Below, in pieces: positions 51,358 through 59,992 of a DNA stretch of 63,949 nt (within the stretch, counting starts at the first letter, position 1; each line of letters opens with the position of its first letter). Location: positions 1 through 63,949 of the forward strand of contig CACYXI010000002.1 in NCBI GenBank assembly GCA_902778265.1, read 5' to 3'. Below the pieces are notes generated by a model. The model had not been told where the DNA came from and searched no databases. It was given only the letters and a program-made list of their open reading frames with translations. A program made the position numbers and the translations under genes. Source of the stretch: an uncultured Bacteroidales bacterium. GTDB taxonomy: Bacteria > Bacteroidota > Bacteroidia > Bacteroidales > Bacteroidaceae.

Positions 51358-51530
51358 AAAAACGCAAAGACACAGAGTTTTCTTTTTTCTCCGTGTCTTT
51401 GCGTCTTTGCGTTTGAAAAATTGTCGTATAAAATGAAAACTACAAGTCACACTTTCCTTGCGCAATAATTGCAGCCGAAAATGCTAATCTGTATTTTATA
51501 ATTTTTCTTTTTTCACTTTTCATTTAAACT
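51358..51530. repeat. CGCAAAGA hairpin plus AAAATGAAAA array
   Basis: AACGCAAAGACACAGAG faces CCGTGTCTTTGCGTC (51359-51415). A diverged AAAATGAAAA array (51425-51530) follows and ends at the family-10-like gene's stop. Confidence 0.6.
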
Positions 51531-53302
51531 TATACTTTCTTCAAGAAGCAGAGTCGGTGCGTGCCTTTTTTCTTCTTCTTGTGGAGGAAGCGTACCACAT
51601 ACATACCCTTTGGTAAACGTGAGATGTTGAGGGTGCGGGCAATAGGGTAGGAGTAGAGCACTTCGCCCTGAAGGTTCTCTATCACTATGATGCCTTCTTT
51701 TCTGAACACCTCGAAAGTGTTGCAGAGGTCTTTAAGCTCAATAGTCTTGCTACGCTCAAGCATTGGGCAGTTGGCAATCTGCTTAAATTGGGTGTTGGGT
51801 GATGGGTGATGGGTGATGGTTTTTCTTTCCACAGGTGCATCGTAGAACTCGTGTATGCCGTCAATCTGACAAGGTTTTGACTCATTGCCGTAGCGGTCAA
51901 CAGCGGTAACGGCATAGTACAAGCCCTTTGGCACGAGTGCAGAAAGATTACGTGTGCCTACGATGGTGATGTTACGTGCATCGCGCGTGTTTACTGGGAA
52001 ATGCGTGGAAGAATACACATTGTATGTAAGGTAAGGACCATCGGAATTATCGCGTCCTGGCTCCCATGAAAGTATTGCCGTTGGACGATAGTCCTTTGCC
52101 TCGTTCACGCTTATTGAGCGTGGAGATTCAGGAATGCGGTAGCCGTACCAAGTTTGTGCAGGGATAAGAGAAGGGTAGGGGCAGAGCGTGTTAGCGGCAA
52201 AATCGTAGATACCCTTCGTGTTGTCAGTAAGGAACTTAGAGCGGAAATATGTATGTCCGAGTCCATACTGACGAAGAACGTGCAACTCGCGCGAAATATC
52301 GCTCAAAGGCCAGTTCTTCTCCTTTGGCGACATAAAGTATATTCCGAGACCTGGAGCCACGATGCGACCGTTGCTTATTTCCTTCCAGTCGATGGCGAAT
52401 GGATAGAAGTCATTGTTGCGGAAATACATCATTGGGAAAACTCCATCCATGAGTCCTGTCTGCATCCATTGTGCTGCATCCTGGCAAACGATGTCGCGGG
52501 CATTCCAACCATGAGACCATTGCCTTGGGAGGTCTGCGTATTTACCAATAGGAGAGCAACTTAGCATCACCCACTTCTTCTCTCTCTTTACCGCAGAATG
52601 AATGGCGCGGACAATGTTTGTGATATACTGGCGCCCTTGATTCTTGTTGGCTATCTTGCCCCAAGTTTCAGGGTAGCGGATGTAGTCGAGATGAATGCCG
52701 TCAATGTCATAGCGACGTGTTAGGTCGCCACAGAAACGAGCGAGATAATCGGCTGTGCCAGGCAACTCTGGGTTCATGTAGCCATCCTCACCAATTTTTC
52801 GGAGAAGGTTTGGGACAGTCTGACGGAGGTGCTTACAACCTGCACCGTTCCATTTGCCCACAGGAATGGTTACTACCCATGCGTGGAGCTGCATACCACG
52901 TTTGTGGCACTCTTCGATGGCAAATGCAAGAGCATCATAGCCTGGGGAAGTACCTGGCTTGCCCGAAAGACAACCGTCCCAAGGTTCCATTGTTGATGGG
53001 AAGATGGTGGTGCCACGCACACGGGCTTGTATGAAGACAAGATTGATACCTGCCTTCTGTAGTCGGTCGAGAGTGGTGCGGAGTTCATTCTGCTGGCGAG
53101 TGATAGCCGAGCCAGACTGAGCGTAGGAGTGAGGCCAGTCGAGACCTCCTATGGTAGTGAGCCATACGGCACGAACCTCATGCAGAGGAACGTCAACAGG
53201 CGATTGAATCGTTACGGGCGATACGTTGTAATAGCGTGCCTGAGCCTTGGCATAGCCAAGAGAAAAGGCTAAAAATGCCAAAAAAACAGATATTTTCTTC
53301 AT
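51530..53302 (-). CDS. Family 10-like glycoside hydrolase (GHL10/DUF187)
   Basis: A 590-residue exported protein. I start it at 53302 (MKKISVFLAFLAFSLGYAKA signal peptide). The N-terminal two-thirds is the GHL10-type TIM barrel: EVRAVWLTTIGGLDWP, FIQARVRGTTIFPS, GYDALAFAIEECHKRGMQLHAW (in parts), YDIDGIHLDYIRYPE and MYFRNNDFYPFA. The C-terminal 170 residues include a fibronectin-III-like segment and a short tail (KGMYVVRFL) resembling a type IX secretion end. It probably cleaves glycan or peptidoglycan, but substrate is unknown. Its promoter places the transcript start only about five bases before the ATG. Confidence 0.85.
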   Translation of the reverse strand: MKKISVFLAFLAFSLGYAKAQARYYNVSPVTIQSPVDVPLHEVRAVWLTTIGGLDWPHSYAQSGSAITRQQNELRTTLDRLQKAGINLVFIQARVRGTTIFPSTMEPWDGCLSGKPGTSPGYDALAFAIEECHKRGMQLHAWVVTIPVGKWNGAGCKHLRQTVPNLLRKIGEDGYMNPELPGTADYLARFCGDLTRRYDIDGIHLDYIRYPETWGKIANKNQGRQYITNIVRAIHSAVKREKKWVMLSCSPIGKYADLPRQWSHGWNARDIVCQDAAQWMQTGLMDGVFPMMYFRNNDFYPFAIDWKEISNGRIVAPGLGIYFMSPKEKNWPLSDISRELHVLRQYGLGHTYFRSKFLTDNTKGIYDFAANTLCPYPSLIPAQTWYGYRIPESPRSISVNEAKDYRPTAILSWEPGRDNSDGPYLTYNVYSSTHFPVNTRDARNITIVGTRNLSALVPKGLYYAVTAVDRYGNESKPCQIDGIHEFYDAPVERKTITHHPSPNTQFKQIANCPMLERSKTIELKDLCNTFEVFRKEGIIVIENLQGEVLYSYPIARTLNISRLPKGMYVVRFLHKKKKKGTHRLCFLKKV

Positions 53303-53309
53303 TTCGGGT

Positions 53310-53360
53310 GCAAAGTTAGCATTATTTGTTTGTTTTTCCAAATGTTTTTCTTATCTTTGC
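53310..53360. promoter_or_regulatory. Divergent promoters: glycosidase and cstA
   Basis: Minus strand TAACTTTGC (53318-53310) faces the glycosidase, ATG eight bases on. Plus strand TATCTTTGC (53352-53360), with TTTG at 53330-53333 (18 bp), serves cstA. Confidence 0.7.
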
Positions 53361-53408
53361 ACGAAATTTGCTAATATTTCAGAATTTATACAATAACATT
53401 AGGGTAAA

Positions 53409-54881
53409 ATGATAACATTTTGTATTAGCCTTGTTCTTCTCGTACTCGGCTATCTGTTTTACGGTAAGTTTGTTGAGAAGGTCTTCGGACCTGATGATCG
53501 TATCACTCCAGCGTTGCGCATCAATGATGGTGTGGATTACATTCTTCTTCCTTCTTGGAAGATTTTCATGATTCAGTTTCTGAACATTGCCGGCACAGGT
53601 CCTATCTTCGGCGCTATTATGGGTGCTAAGTTTGGTCCTGCCGCCTACCTCTGGATCGTGTTTGGTTGCATCTTTGCTGGTGCAACTCACGACTATCTCA
53701 GCGGTATGCTCAGTATCCGCAACAACGGTGCGGGACTGCCAGAGCTTGTCGGCAAGTATCTTGGCAACGGCGTGAAGAACGTTATGCTCATCTTCACCGT
53801 TCTGCTTCTCGTGCTTGTAGGTGCTGTGTTCGTGAAGAGCCCTGCCGATATCCTCACAAGCATGTTTGACAATGGAATGCTGTGGATTGTGCTTATCTTC
53901 GCATATTACATCATAGCAACCATGATGCCTGTGGATAAGATTATCGGTAAGATCTACCCAATCTTCGCATTCTCACTTCTCTTCATGGCAGCTGCCTTGA
54001 TGGTTGTGCTCTTCGTCAGATGGTATGACCTTCCTGAGCTTTGGGAGACTGGCATCGTGAGTCTTGGTAAACTTACACATCCAGAGACATTTACCGATGA
54101 TTTGTTCCCTGCTCTCTTTATCACTATCGCCTGTGGCGCTATAAGCGGATTCCACGCTACGCAGAGCCCTTTGATGGCACGTTGCATGAAGAACGAGCAT
54201 CTTGGTCGTCCTATCTTCTACGGCTCAATGATCACAGAGGGCATCGTTGCTCTTGTCTGGGCAACAGTTGCTTCATATTTCTTCTATGGAAGTCCTGCTC
54301 CTGGCTATGAGATTATGCAGGGTGTCAAGGATGGCTACGCAACTGGTGCTCCTGTTGTCGTGAACCTTATCTGTAACGATTGGCTCGGAGTATTTGGCGG
54401 TATTCTCGCTATGCTCGGTGTCGTTGCAGCACCTATCACAAGTGGTGATACAGCTCTTCGTAGTGCTCGTCTTATCGTTGCCGATTGGCTTCACATGGAG
54501 CAGAAGAGTATTGCAAAGCGTCTGAGCATCAGTATTCCTATCTTCCTTGTTACGATGGGCTTGCTCATCTGGCAGATGGAGAACGTAAGCGGATTCAACG
54601 TGCTTTGGGGCTACTTCGGATGGGCAAATCAGGCTCTCTCTGTCTTTACCCTCTGGACTTTGACGGTTTATCTTGCAAAGAACCGTCCTGCATATTTCTG
54701 GGTTACTCTCATCCCTGCATTGTTCATGACTGCTGTCTGCACATCATTCATAATGATTAGCAAGACTGCATTCGGACTTGCACCAGAGATCGGCTTTAGC
54801 ATTGCGGCCGTTGTCTGTGTCGTATTGCTCGGAGTATTCCTTAAGTGGAAGGTTAGCCAGAAGGAAACTGAAAATGAATAA
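53409..54881 (+). CDS. cstA: Carbon starvation protein CstA family
   Basis: A 490-residue inner membrane protein with about thirteen hydrophobic segments. Family signatures: INDGVDYILLPSWKIFMIQF, NIAGTGPIFGAI, GAKFGPAAYLWI, FGCIFAGATHDY and ISGFHATQSPLMARCM. CstA-like proteins import peptides or pyruvate. The Bacteroides form is short as here, lacking the C-terminal DUF4161-like part of the E. coli protein. It heads a run with an outer-membrane protein, nadC and a dipeptidase. The substrate is unsure. Confidence 0.92.
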   Translation: MITFCISLVLLVLGYLFYGKFVEKVFGPDDRITPALRINDGVDYILLPSWKIFMIQFLNIAGTGPIFGAIMGAKFGPAAYLWIVFGCIFAGATHDYLSGMLSIRNNGAGLPELVGKYLGNGVKNVMLIFTVLLLVLVGAVFVKSPADILTSMFDNGMLWIVLIFAYYIIATMMPVDKIIGKIYPIFAFSLLFMAAALMVVLFVRWYDLPELWETGIVSLGKLTHPETFTDDLFPALFITIACGAISGFHATQSPLMARCMKNEHLGRPIFYGSMITEGIVALVWATVASYFFYGSPAPGYEIMQGVKDGYATGAPVVVNLICNDWLGVFGGILAMLGVVAAPITSGDTALRSARLIVADWLHMEQKSIAKRLSISIPIFLVTMGLLIWQMENVSGFNVLWGYFGWANQALSVFTLWTLTVYLAKNRPAYFWVTLIPALFMTAVCTSFIMISKTAFGLAPEIGFSIAAVVCVVLLGVFLKWKVSQKETENE

Positions 54882-54882
54882 A

Positions 54883-54977
54883 TGAAAAGTGAAAAATGAA
54901 AAATACAGGTTACCATTTTTCGCGGAAAATATTAATCTAACTTGTATTTTCCATTTTTTATTTTTAATTTTTCATTT
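54883..54977. repeat. Inverted word array, AAAATGAAAA type
   Basis: The AAATGAAAAGTGAAAAATG arm faces ATTTTTTATTTTTAATTTTTC. The tip is CCATTTTTCGCGGAAAA. Confidence 0.65.
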
Positions 54978-55033
54978 AAAATCTCGGATACATTACATTA
55001 AGTCAATAATAATAACTAATAAGGAATTAGTAG

Positions 55034-55513
55034 ATGAAAAAGATTATGATTATGCTCGCCATGCTCACAATGACAATGGTGGCAAAGGCTCAGTTTGAGG
55101 CTGGTAAGGCTTACGTTAACGGTTCTCTTTCAGGGATGGACTTGAGTTTTAGCGGCACTCAGCAGGGAAAGTTTGATATAGGTGCTATGGTAGGTTATTT
55201 CGTAGAGGATCAGTGGCTCATTGATGTTCAGGCTGGTCTTCATCATCCAGGCAAGGGCGGTAAGGCAACTACAACGGCAGGTGTAGGTGGTCGCTATTAT
55301 GTTCTTGATAATGGATTGTTCCTCGGAGCAAACTGTAAGTTGCTGTTCTCTCCAGGCCATAATGACGTGATGCCAGGCATTGAGTTGGGCTATTGCTTCT
55401 TCCTCAACGATAAGCTGACCGTAGAGCCTTCCGTATATTATGACCAGAGCCTCAGAAAGCATTCTGACTACTCAACAGTTGGTTTGAAGGTATCAGTCGG
55501 AGTATATTTCTAA
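55034..55513 (+). CDS. Small outer-membrane beta-barrel protein
   Basis: A 159-residue exported protein with signal peptide (MKKIMIMLAMLTMTMVAKAQ). The rest has about eight short amphipathic strands ending in an aromatic (KVSVGVYF at the C-terminus), typical of an OmpW/OmpA-like barrel. It has no other known motif. It lies between cstA and nadC. A role in the outer membrane is inferred from strand pattern alone. Confidence 0.7.
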   Translation: MKKIMIMLAMLTMTMVAKAQFEAGKAYVNGSLSGMDLSFSGTQQGKFDIGAMVGYFVEDQWLIDVQAGLHHPGKGGKATTTAGVGGRYYVLDNGLFLGANCKLLFSPGHNDVMPGIELGYCFFLNDKLTVEPSVYYDQSLRKHSDYSTVGLKVSVGVYF

Positions 55514-55650
55514 AGGTAAGTACGAATTACAAATTACTAATTACCAAGTTAGCTTATTCTGAGTAAATCGGTAATTCGTAATTAGTCATTCGTAATTAAA
55601 AGCAGGTTATTCGTAATTGTAAAAAAGGCAATTAGTAATTCGTAATTATA
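55513..55650. repeat. ATTCGTAATT word array
   Basis: The arm GAATTACAAATTACTAATTACC (cited as GAATTACAAATT and ACTAATTACC) faces GGTAATTCGTAATTAG. More copies of ATTCGTAATT run to 55650. Similar words lie at 8290-8345, 12353-12390 and 7845-7860. Confidence 0.65.
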
Positions 55651-55653
55651 AAA

Positions 55654-56529
55654 ATGTTAAGTGTAGAAGAATTGACCGACCGACTCATTGACTTGAGTTT
55701 TGCGGAGGATATCGGTGATGGTGATCACACCACCTTGTGTTGTATTCCGGCTGATGCTATGGGCGAGAGTAAGCTCCTTGTTAAGCAGCCTGGTATCATA
55801 GCAGGTGTTGAGGTGGCAAAGGTGGTATTCCATCGTTTTGATCCAACACTTCAGGTTGAGGTGTATATCAATGATGGTGCTGAGGTTAAGCCAGGCGATA
55901 TTGTGATGAGCGTGAAGGGTAAGACACAGAGCTTGCTCCAGACTGAGCGCCTTATGCTGAATATCATGCAGCGTATGAGTGGTATTGCGACAATGACTCA
56001 TAAGTATCAGCAGGCTCTTATCGACGCAGGTACTAAGACTCACGTGCTCGACACACGCAAGACAACTCCTGGTATGCGTATGCTTGAGAAGGAGGCTGTG
56101 AAGATTGGTGGCGGTATGAACCATCGCATCGGTCTGTTTGATATGATTCTGCTCAAGGATAACCACATCGACTTCTGCGGTGGTGTTCATAATGCTATCT
56201 CTCGTGCAAAGCAGTATTGCAAGGATCACGGTAAGGACTTGAAGATTGAGTGTGAGGTGCGTAACTGGAAGGAACTCGAAGAGGCTCTTGCAGAGGGATG
56301 CGACCGTATCATGTTCGATAACTTTACTCCAGAGGACACAAAGAAGGCTGTTGAGCTTGTGGCTGGTCGTTGCGAGACAGAATCATCTGGCGGCATCACT
56401 TTTGACACAATGATTCCATACGCAAAGGCAGGTGTTGACTTTATCTCTTTCGGTGCTCTCACACATAGCGTGAAGGGACTCGACATGAGTTTCAAGGCTG
56501 CTGGTTCGGATAAATTAGTAATAAAGTAA
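55654..56529 (+). CDS. nadC: Nicotinate-nucleotide pyrophosphorylase (carboxylating)
   Basis: A 291-residue enzyme of NAD synthesis, joining quinolinate with phosphoribosyl pyrophosphate to give nicotinate mononucleotide and CO2. DIGDGDHTT, VLDTRKTTPGMRMLEKEAVKIGGG (parts VLDTRKTTPGMR and EKEAVKIGGG), HRIGLFDMILLKDNH and IECEVRN are the classical motifs, with FDNFTPE and SSGGITFD in the barrel. Length is normal. No nadA or nadB is adjacent. Confidence 0.96.
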   Translation: MLSVEELTDRLIDLSFAEDIGDGDHTTLCCIPADAMGESKLLVKQPGIIAGVEVAKVVFHRFDPTLQVEVYINDGAEVKPGDIVMSVKGKTQSLLQTERLMLNIMQRMSGIATMTHKYQQALIDAGTKTHVLDTRKTTPGMRMLEKEAVKIGGGMNHRIGLFDMILLKDNHIDFCGGVHNAISRAKQYCKDHGKDLKIECEVRNWKELEEALAEGCDRIMFDNFTPEDTKKAVELVAGRCETESSGGITFDTMIPYAKAGVDFISFGALTHSVKGLDMSFKAAGSDKLVIK

Positions 56530-56720
56530 ATCCCACTTGCGTGGGAGCTTGGAAAGTAAATTGTAAGAAAATTAAACCAGTAAATTATTATCAGTAAATT
56601 TTATTCTTTAAATTATTATTTGGAATTTCCAGGCTGCGTATGCAGCCAAATAATTTACTGAATATAATTTACTGATAATTTACTTTCTCCCAAATATCTC
56701 CGCGTAAGTGGAGTTTTCAT
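56530..56720. repeat. Inverted word array, CAGTAAATTATTAT type
   Basis: AGTAAATT words in the left arm (56553-56604) face AATTTACTGA words (56652-56684). Outside them CCCACTTGCGTGGGAG and CTCCGCGTAAGTGGAG are imperfect inverted partners. A GCTGCGTATGCAGC hairpin is at the tip. No ORF is present. Confidence 0.65.
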
Positions 56721-56755
56721 AAACATTTCCCTTTAGATATCTTTTTTAGACTTTC

Positions 56756-58399
56756 ATGAAAAGAACGTGTATTTTATTATCATTTTTAGCTGTAAGTTTC
56801 GTACAGGCGATGGCTTGTACTAATTTCATTGTTGGCAAGAAAGCGAGTGCTGACGGTAGCGTGATGTGTACCTATAACGCAGACTCATACGGTGCTTTCT
56901 TCTCTTTGTATCATTCTCCAGCAGGAAAGCATCCAAAGGGTGAGATGCTTCAGATATACGACTGGGACACCAACAAGTATCATGGTGAGATTCCACAGGC
57001 TGAAGAGACCTATAACGTAATAGGTAATATCAATGAGTATCAGGTAACAATCGGCGAAACCACATACGGAGGCCGTGAGGAAATGGTTGATACTATTGGC
57101 ATAATTGACTACGGTTCACTCATCTATATTGCACTTCAGCGTTCAAAGACGGCTCGTGAGGCTATCAAGATAATGACAAATCTTGTAGAAATCTACGGCT
57201 ACAACTCTGAGGGCGAGACCTTCACTATCTGCGACCCTAACGAGGCTTGGATCATGGAGATGCAGGGCGCAGGTGCTCATGGAGTAGTATGGGTTGCCCA
57301 GCGTATTCCTGACGATGCTATCTGTGCACATGCTAATCAGAGCCGTATCACTACTTTTGACCAAAAGGACAAGCAGAACGTGATGTTCTCAAAGAACTGC
57401 ATTAAGTACGCACGCTCTAAGGGTTGGTTTACTGGCAAGGATGCCGACTTCTCTTGGAATGCTGCCTACGCTGCTCCTGACTTCTCAGGTCGCCGTTACT
57501 GCGATGCCCGTGTGTGGGCGTTCTATCGTTTCTTCGTTGACGGAATGGATAAGTATCTGCCTTGGGTTGAGGGGCGTGAGAAGAATGCAGAGGCACTTCC
57601 ACTCTGGGTTGTTCCAAACAAGAAACTCACCGTGCAGGACTTGCAGATGGCTATGCGCGACCACTTTGAGGGTACTCCTTTGGAGGTGCGAGGCACTCTT
57701 GGCGGTGGTATCTGGGAAATGCCTTATCAGCCTACACCTCTCGCATTCGAGGTTGATGGAAAGAAGTATTTCACGGAGCGTCCTGTAAGTACTCAGCAGA
57801 CAGGCTTCACCTATGTTTCGCAGATGCGTTCTTGGTTGCCTCGCGAGATTGGCGGTTGTCTGTGGTGGGGTAATGATGACGGCAATATGATAGCCTATAC
57901 CCCGATCTATTGTGGCAATACCGTTTTGCCTGAGTGCTACAATACCCCTGGTGCGGATGATGTTACCTTCTCTGATAAGAATGCCTACTGGGTGTGCAAC
58001 TGGGTGAGCAATATGGTTTATCCTCGCTATTCAATGCTCTTCCCAGAGCTGAAAAGCTATCGCGATAGTCTTGAGAGCAAGTATTTTGCGCAGCAGGGCG
58101 AAATAGAGGCAAAGGCGAAGGAAATGTATGCTCAGTCGCAGACAGATGCCGTGAAGTTCCTCAACGACTATTCCAATACTCAGGCTCAGCAGATGCTTGC
58201 TACTTGGAAGGATCTCGCCGTTCGTCTCATTGTGCGTTATAATGATATGGCGGTGAAGAAGATGAAGGACGGTAAGTATCTCAAGACCAAATATGGTCTT
58301 ATCGAGCCTGTTGAGCGTCCCGGCTATCCTATGAACTATGCTCGCAAGATGATTCAACTGTCGAAGAAGAATATGCAGCAGCCAGAGGATGAGAAATAA
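56756..58399 (+). CDS. C69 family dipeptidase
   Basis: A 547-residue exported dipeptidase of the PepD/C69 group. The signal peptide ends in QAMA and exposes CTNFIVGKKAS, so the mature N-terminal Cys would be the nucleophile as in Ntn hydrolases. YNADSYG, GETTYGGREE, ALQRSKTAREAIK and YGYNSEGETFTICDP are family motifs. It hydrolyses dipeptides, probably in the periplasm. It stands after nadC behind a 225-bp spacer with repeats. Confidence 0.92.
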   Translation: MKRTCILLSFLAVSFVQAMACTNFIVGKKASADGSVMCTYNADSYGAFFSLYHSPAGKHPKGEMLQIYDWDTNKYHGEIPQAEETYNVIGNINEYQVTIGETTYGGREEMVDTIGIIDYGSLIYIALQRSKTAREAIKIMTNLVEIYGYNSEGETFTICDPNEAWIMEMQGAGAHGVVWVAQRIPDDAICAHANQSRITTFDQKDKQNVMFSKNCIKYARSKGWFTGKDADFSWNAAYAAPDFSGRRYCDARVWAFYRFFVDGMDKYLPWVEGREKNAEALPLWVVPNKKLTVQDLQMAMRDHFEGTPLEVRGTLGGGIWEMPYQPTPLAFEVDGKKYFTERPVSTQQTGFTYVSQMRSWLPREIGGCLWWGNDDGNMIAYTPIYCGNTVLPECYNTPGADDVTFSDKNAYWVCNWVSNMVYPRYSMLFPELKSYRDSLESKYFAQQGEIEAKAKEMYAQSQTDAVKFLNDYSNTQAQQMLATWKDLAVRLIVRYNDMAVKKMKDGKYLKTKYGLIEPVERPGYPMNYARKMIQLSKKNMQQPEDEK

Positions 58400-58589
58400 T
58401 AACTGCCGAATACCATCTTAATATTTGTTTTATATCTGTGCAAAGAGCTTGTCCTAATCGCTATTGGGATGGGCTCTTTCTCTTTTCGCTGATTCCTCGT
58501 CGCTACGAGGGTGGGTGAGGCCTTTATGTCTCCCATGTAGGAATGGGATTTGCAACGGATTTGGTGCGGATTTGCAACGGAGTTGCGTT
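58400..58589. other. Spacer with CGGATTTGCAACGG words
   Basis: No gene. Words GGGATTTGCAACGGATTT and CGGATTTGCAACGGAG (58547-58582) belong to the AAGTCCG/TTGCAACGG family seen at 23790 and 43200. Confidence 0.4.
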
Positions 58590-58690
58590 AAATGAAAAGT
58601 GAACAATGAAAAATACAGATTAGTTTTTCCGCTCGTGGCCTTTGATTCGAAGGCGTAACTTGTATTTTTTATTTTTCACTTTTCATTTAA
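58590..58690. repeat. Inverted word array, AAAATGAAAA type
   Basis: The AAATGAAAAGTGAACAATG arm faces TTTTTATTTTTCACTTTTC; the loop contains CCGCTCGTGGCCTTTGATTC, an inverted relative of the 48325 loop. Confidence 0.65.
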
Positions 58691-58779
58691 TTTTCTGCTG
58701 CAAAGTTACAACATTCTCATTGCGGTTCACGAATCTTTTGGCAATTTTTTTTCAAAATATTTTTACAATCTGTACAATG

Positions 58780-59010
58780 ATGAAATTTATAAGTCCTGAA
58801 GGGACGGCATATTATAGGGTAGTGTGGGAGCGCTACCATATTGAGGAATAGTAGTTGTCAGCCCTGTAAGGGCAACATAATTTCATGTTTTTCGGTGTGA
58901 TATGAAATATATATCGCACCTACGGCGCTCTCGTGGAATGAGAATCTATGATACGTGGGTTGCACTCACGCCTATGTTATTTCGCCTTTTCAAGGCTTTT
59001 AACCATACAG
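58780..59010. repeat. Hairpin-rich intergenic element
   Basis: A series of short hairpins and words: AGTCCTGAAGGGACGGCATA, GCCCTGTAAGGGCAACATAA, GCACCTACGGCGCTCTCGTGG (cited in part GCACCTACGGCGCT) and TGGGTTGCACTCACG. The style matches the interior of the 7982-8246 element (GGTCCTTCAGACC, CCGTAAGGGC). No coding potential is apparent. Confidence 0.5.
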
Positions 59011-59038
59011 GTCAAAATATCTCAAAACCACAAATTTT

Positions 59039-59174
59039 GTTGCAGTGTTGCAGTTCTCGGGAACCATTCCCCATGCGCCAAAAATAATTCTATATTATAT
59101 ATTTATATAAATATTAATATAGAGTCTATTTCGGACTTTCATGTAATCTGAAAATGAACTGCAACACTGCAACA
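59039..59174. repeat. Inverted word array, GCAACACT type
   Basis: GTTGCAGTGTTGCAGTT (59039-59055) and AACTGCAACACTGCAAC (59158-59174) are perfect inverted copies. The word occurs a third time at 59173-59182. Confidence 0.75.
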
Positions 59175-59392
59175 CTGCAACAGCTTGTTTGTAACTTATT
59201 GCTATTGAGTGCGTTGGTGTTTTTTTTGTGCAGGGTGTGTTGTGGTGTAGAATCACAAAAAAATGGTAAAATATCCCTGAAAATGCCCTTTTTCCCCTTA
59301 TTTTTATGTCGAAAATTATGGGCATTTTTCTATAAAAATATGAGGAATTTGGGCTGAAAACACGCAAAATACGGGAAATTTGCTTAAAATTT

Positions 59393-59608
59393 AACGTGAG
59401 TTCGATGAATTACCACAATTTTTTATCCACTGCGTGGAGCTACATGAATTTCCCATTAATTACCACGAATTTATCATTAAAACTTTTCTTTTAGATAAAA
59501 ATTGGCTTTCCCTTCGACCGCCAAGCTAAACCTTCATGAAAAATTCGTGATAATTCATGGATAATTAATGTAGCCAAGCGCAGCGTTTAATTTCATCGAA
59601 TTGACGTT
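59393..59608. mobile_element. MITE-like element with AACGTGAGTTCGATGAATT ends
   Basis: AACGTGAGTTCGATGAATT (59393-59411) matches inversely AATTTCATCGAATTGACGTT (59589-59608), 17 of 19 or so. The interior has AATTACCAC words on the left and inverted counterparts (GTGATAATTCATGG) on the right. No ORF. It is the fourth member of the family. Confidence 0.65.
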
Positions 59609-59696
59609 TTTTACGTCAAATTTGTCTTATTGCGGATATATCTTGATTAAAATCAATATCAATAATAAGTAATGAAAAATCTTTGCTTTTCTTTCT

Positions 59697-59725
59697 TTTG
59701 TTAGAAAAATAATTCGTACCTTTGC
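59697..59725 (+). promoter_or_regulatory. Promoter of tRNA-Cys
   Basis: TTTG (59697-59700) and TACCTTTGC (59717-59725), spaced by 16 bp, upstream of the tRNA. Confidence 0.6.
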
Positions 59726-59762
59726 ATCGCATTTGAAAAAGATGCCCGTTCTGATTAAGTTT

Positions 59763-59834
59763 GGTGCGTTGGATGAACGGTTTAGTCTCTGGTCTGCAAA
59801 ACCAGCTAAGGCGGTTCGACTCCGCCACGCACCT
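59763..59834 (+). tRNA. tRNA-Cys (anticodon GCA)
   Basis: The acceptor stem is GGTGCGT (59763-59769) with ACGCACC (59827-59833). The anticodon arm is CTGGT-CTGCAAA-ACCAG, so the anticodon is GCA. The TpsiC arm is GGCGG-TTCGACT-CCGCC. Discriminator base is U. CCA is not encoded. Confidence 0.95.
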
Positions 59835-59843
59835 CACAAAAAT

Positions 59844-59878
59844 AGCGTTGAGTCTTCTTGATTCAGCGCTTATTTTTT
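59844..59878 (+). terminator. Terminator after tRNA-Cys
   Basis: AGCGTTGAGTC (59844-59854) pairs with GATTCAGCGCT (59860-59870), then TTTTTT. It would also work on the opposite strand. Confidence 0.8.
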
Positions 59879-59922
59879 CTATATGATATTTCTATTGTAT
59901 GTCGAAAAAAAATATGTAATGC

Positions 59923-59955
59923 TTTGCATATTTGAAAATAATCTATTATCTTTGC
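59923..59955 (+). promoter_or_regulatory. Promoter of the TldD-like gene
   Basis: TTTG (59923-59926) and TATCTTTGC (59947-59955) are 20 bp apart. Transcript start near 59958, leader of about 35 nt. Confidence 0.7.
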
Positions 59956-59992
59956 ATCAAATTTAAGAAATCAAAAACCTAAATCATTAAAA

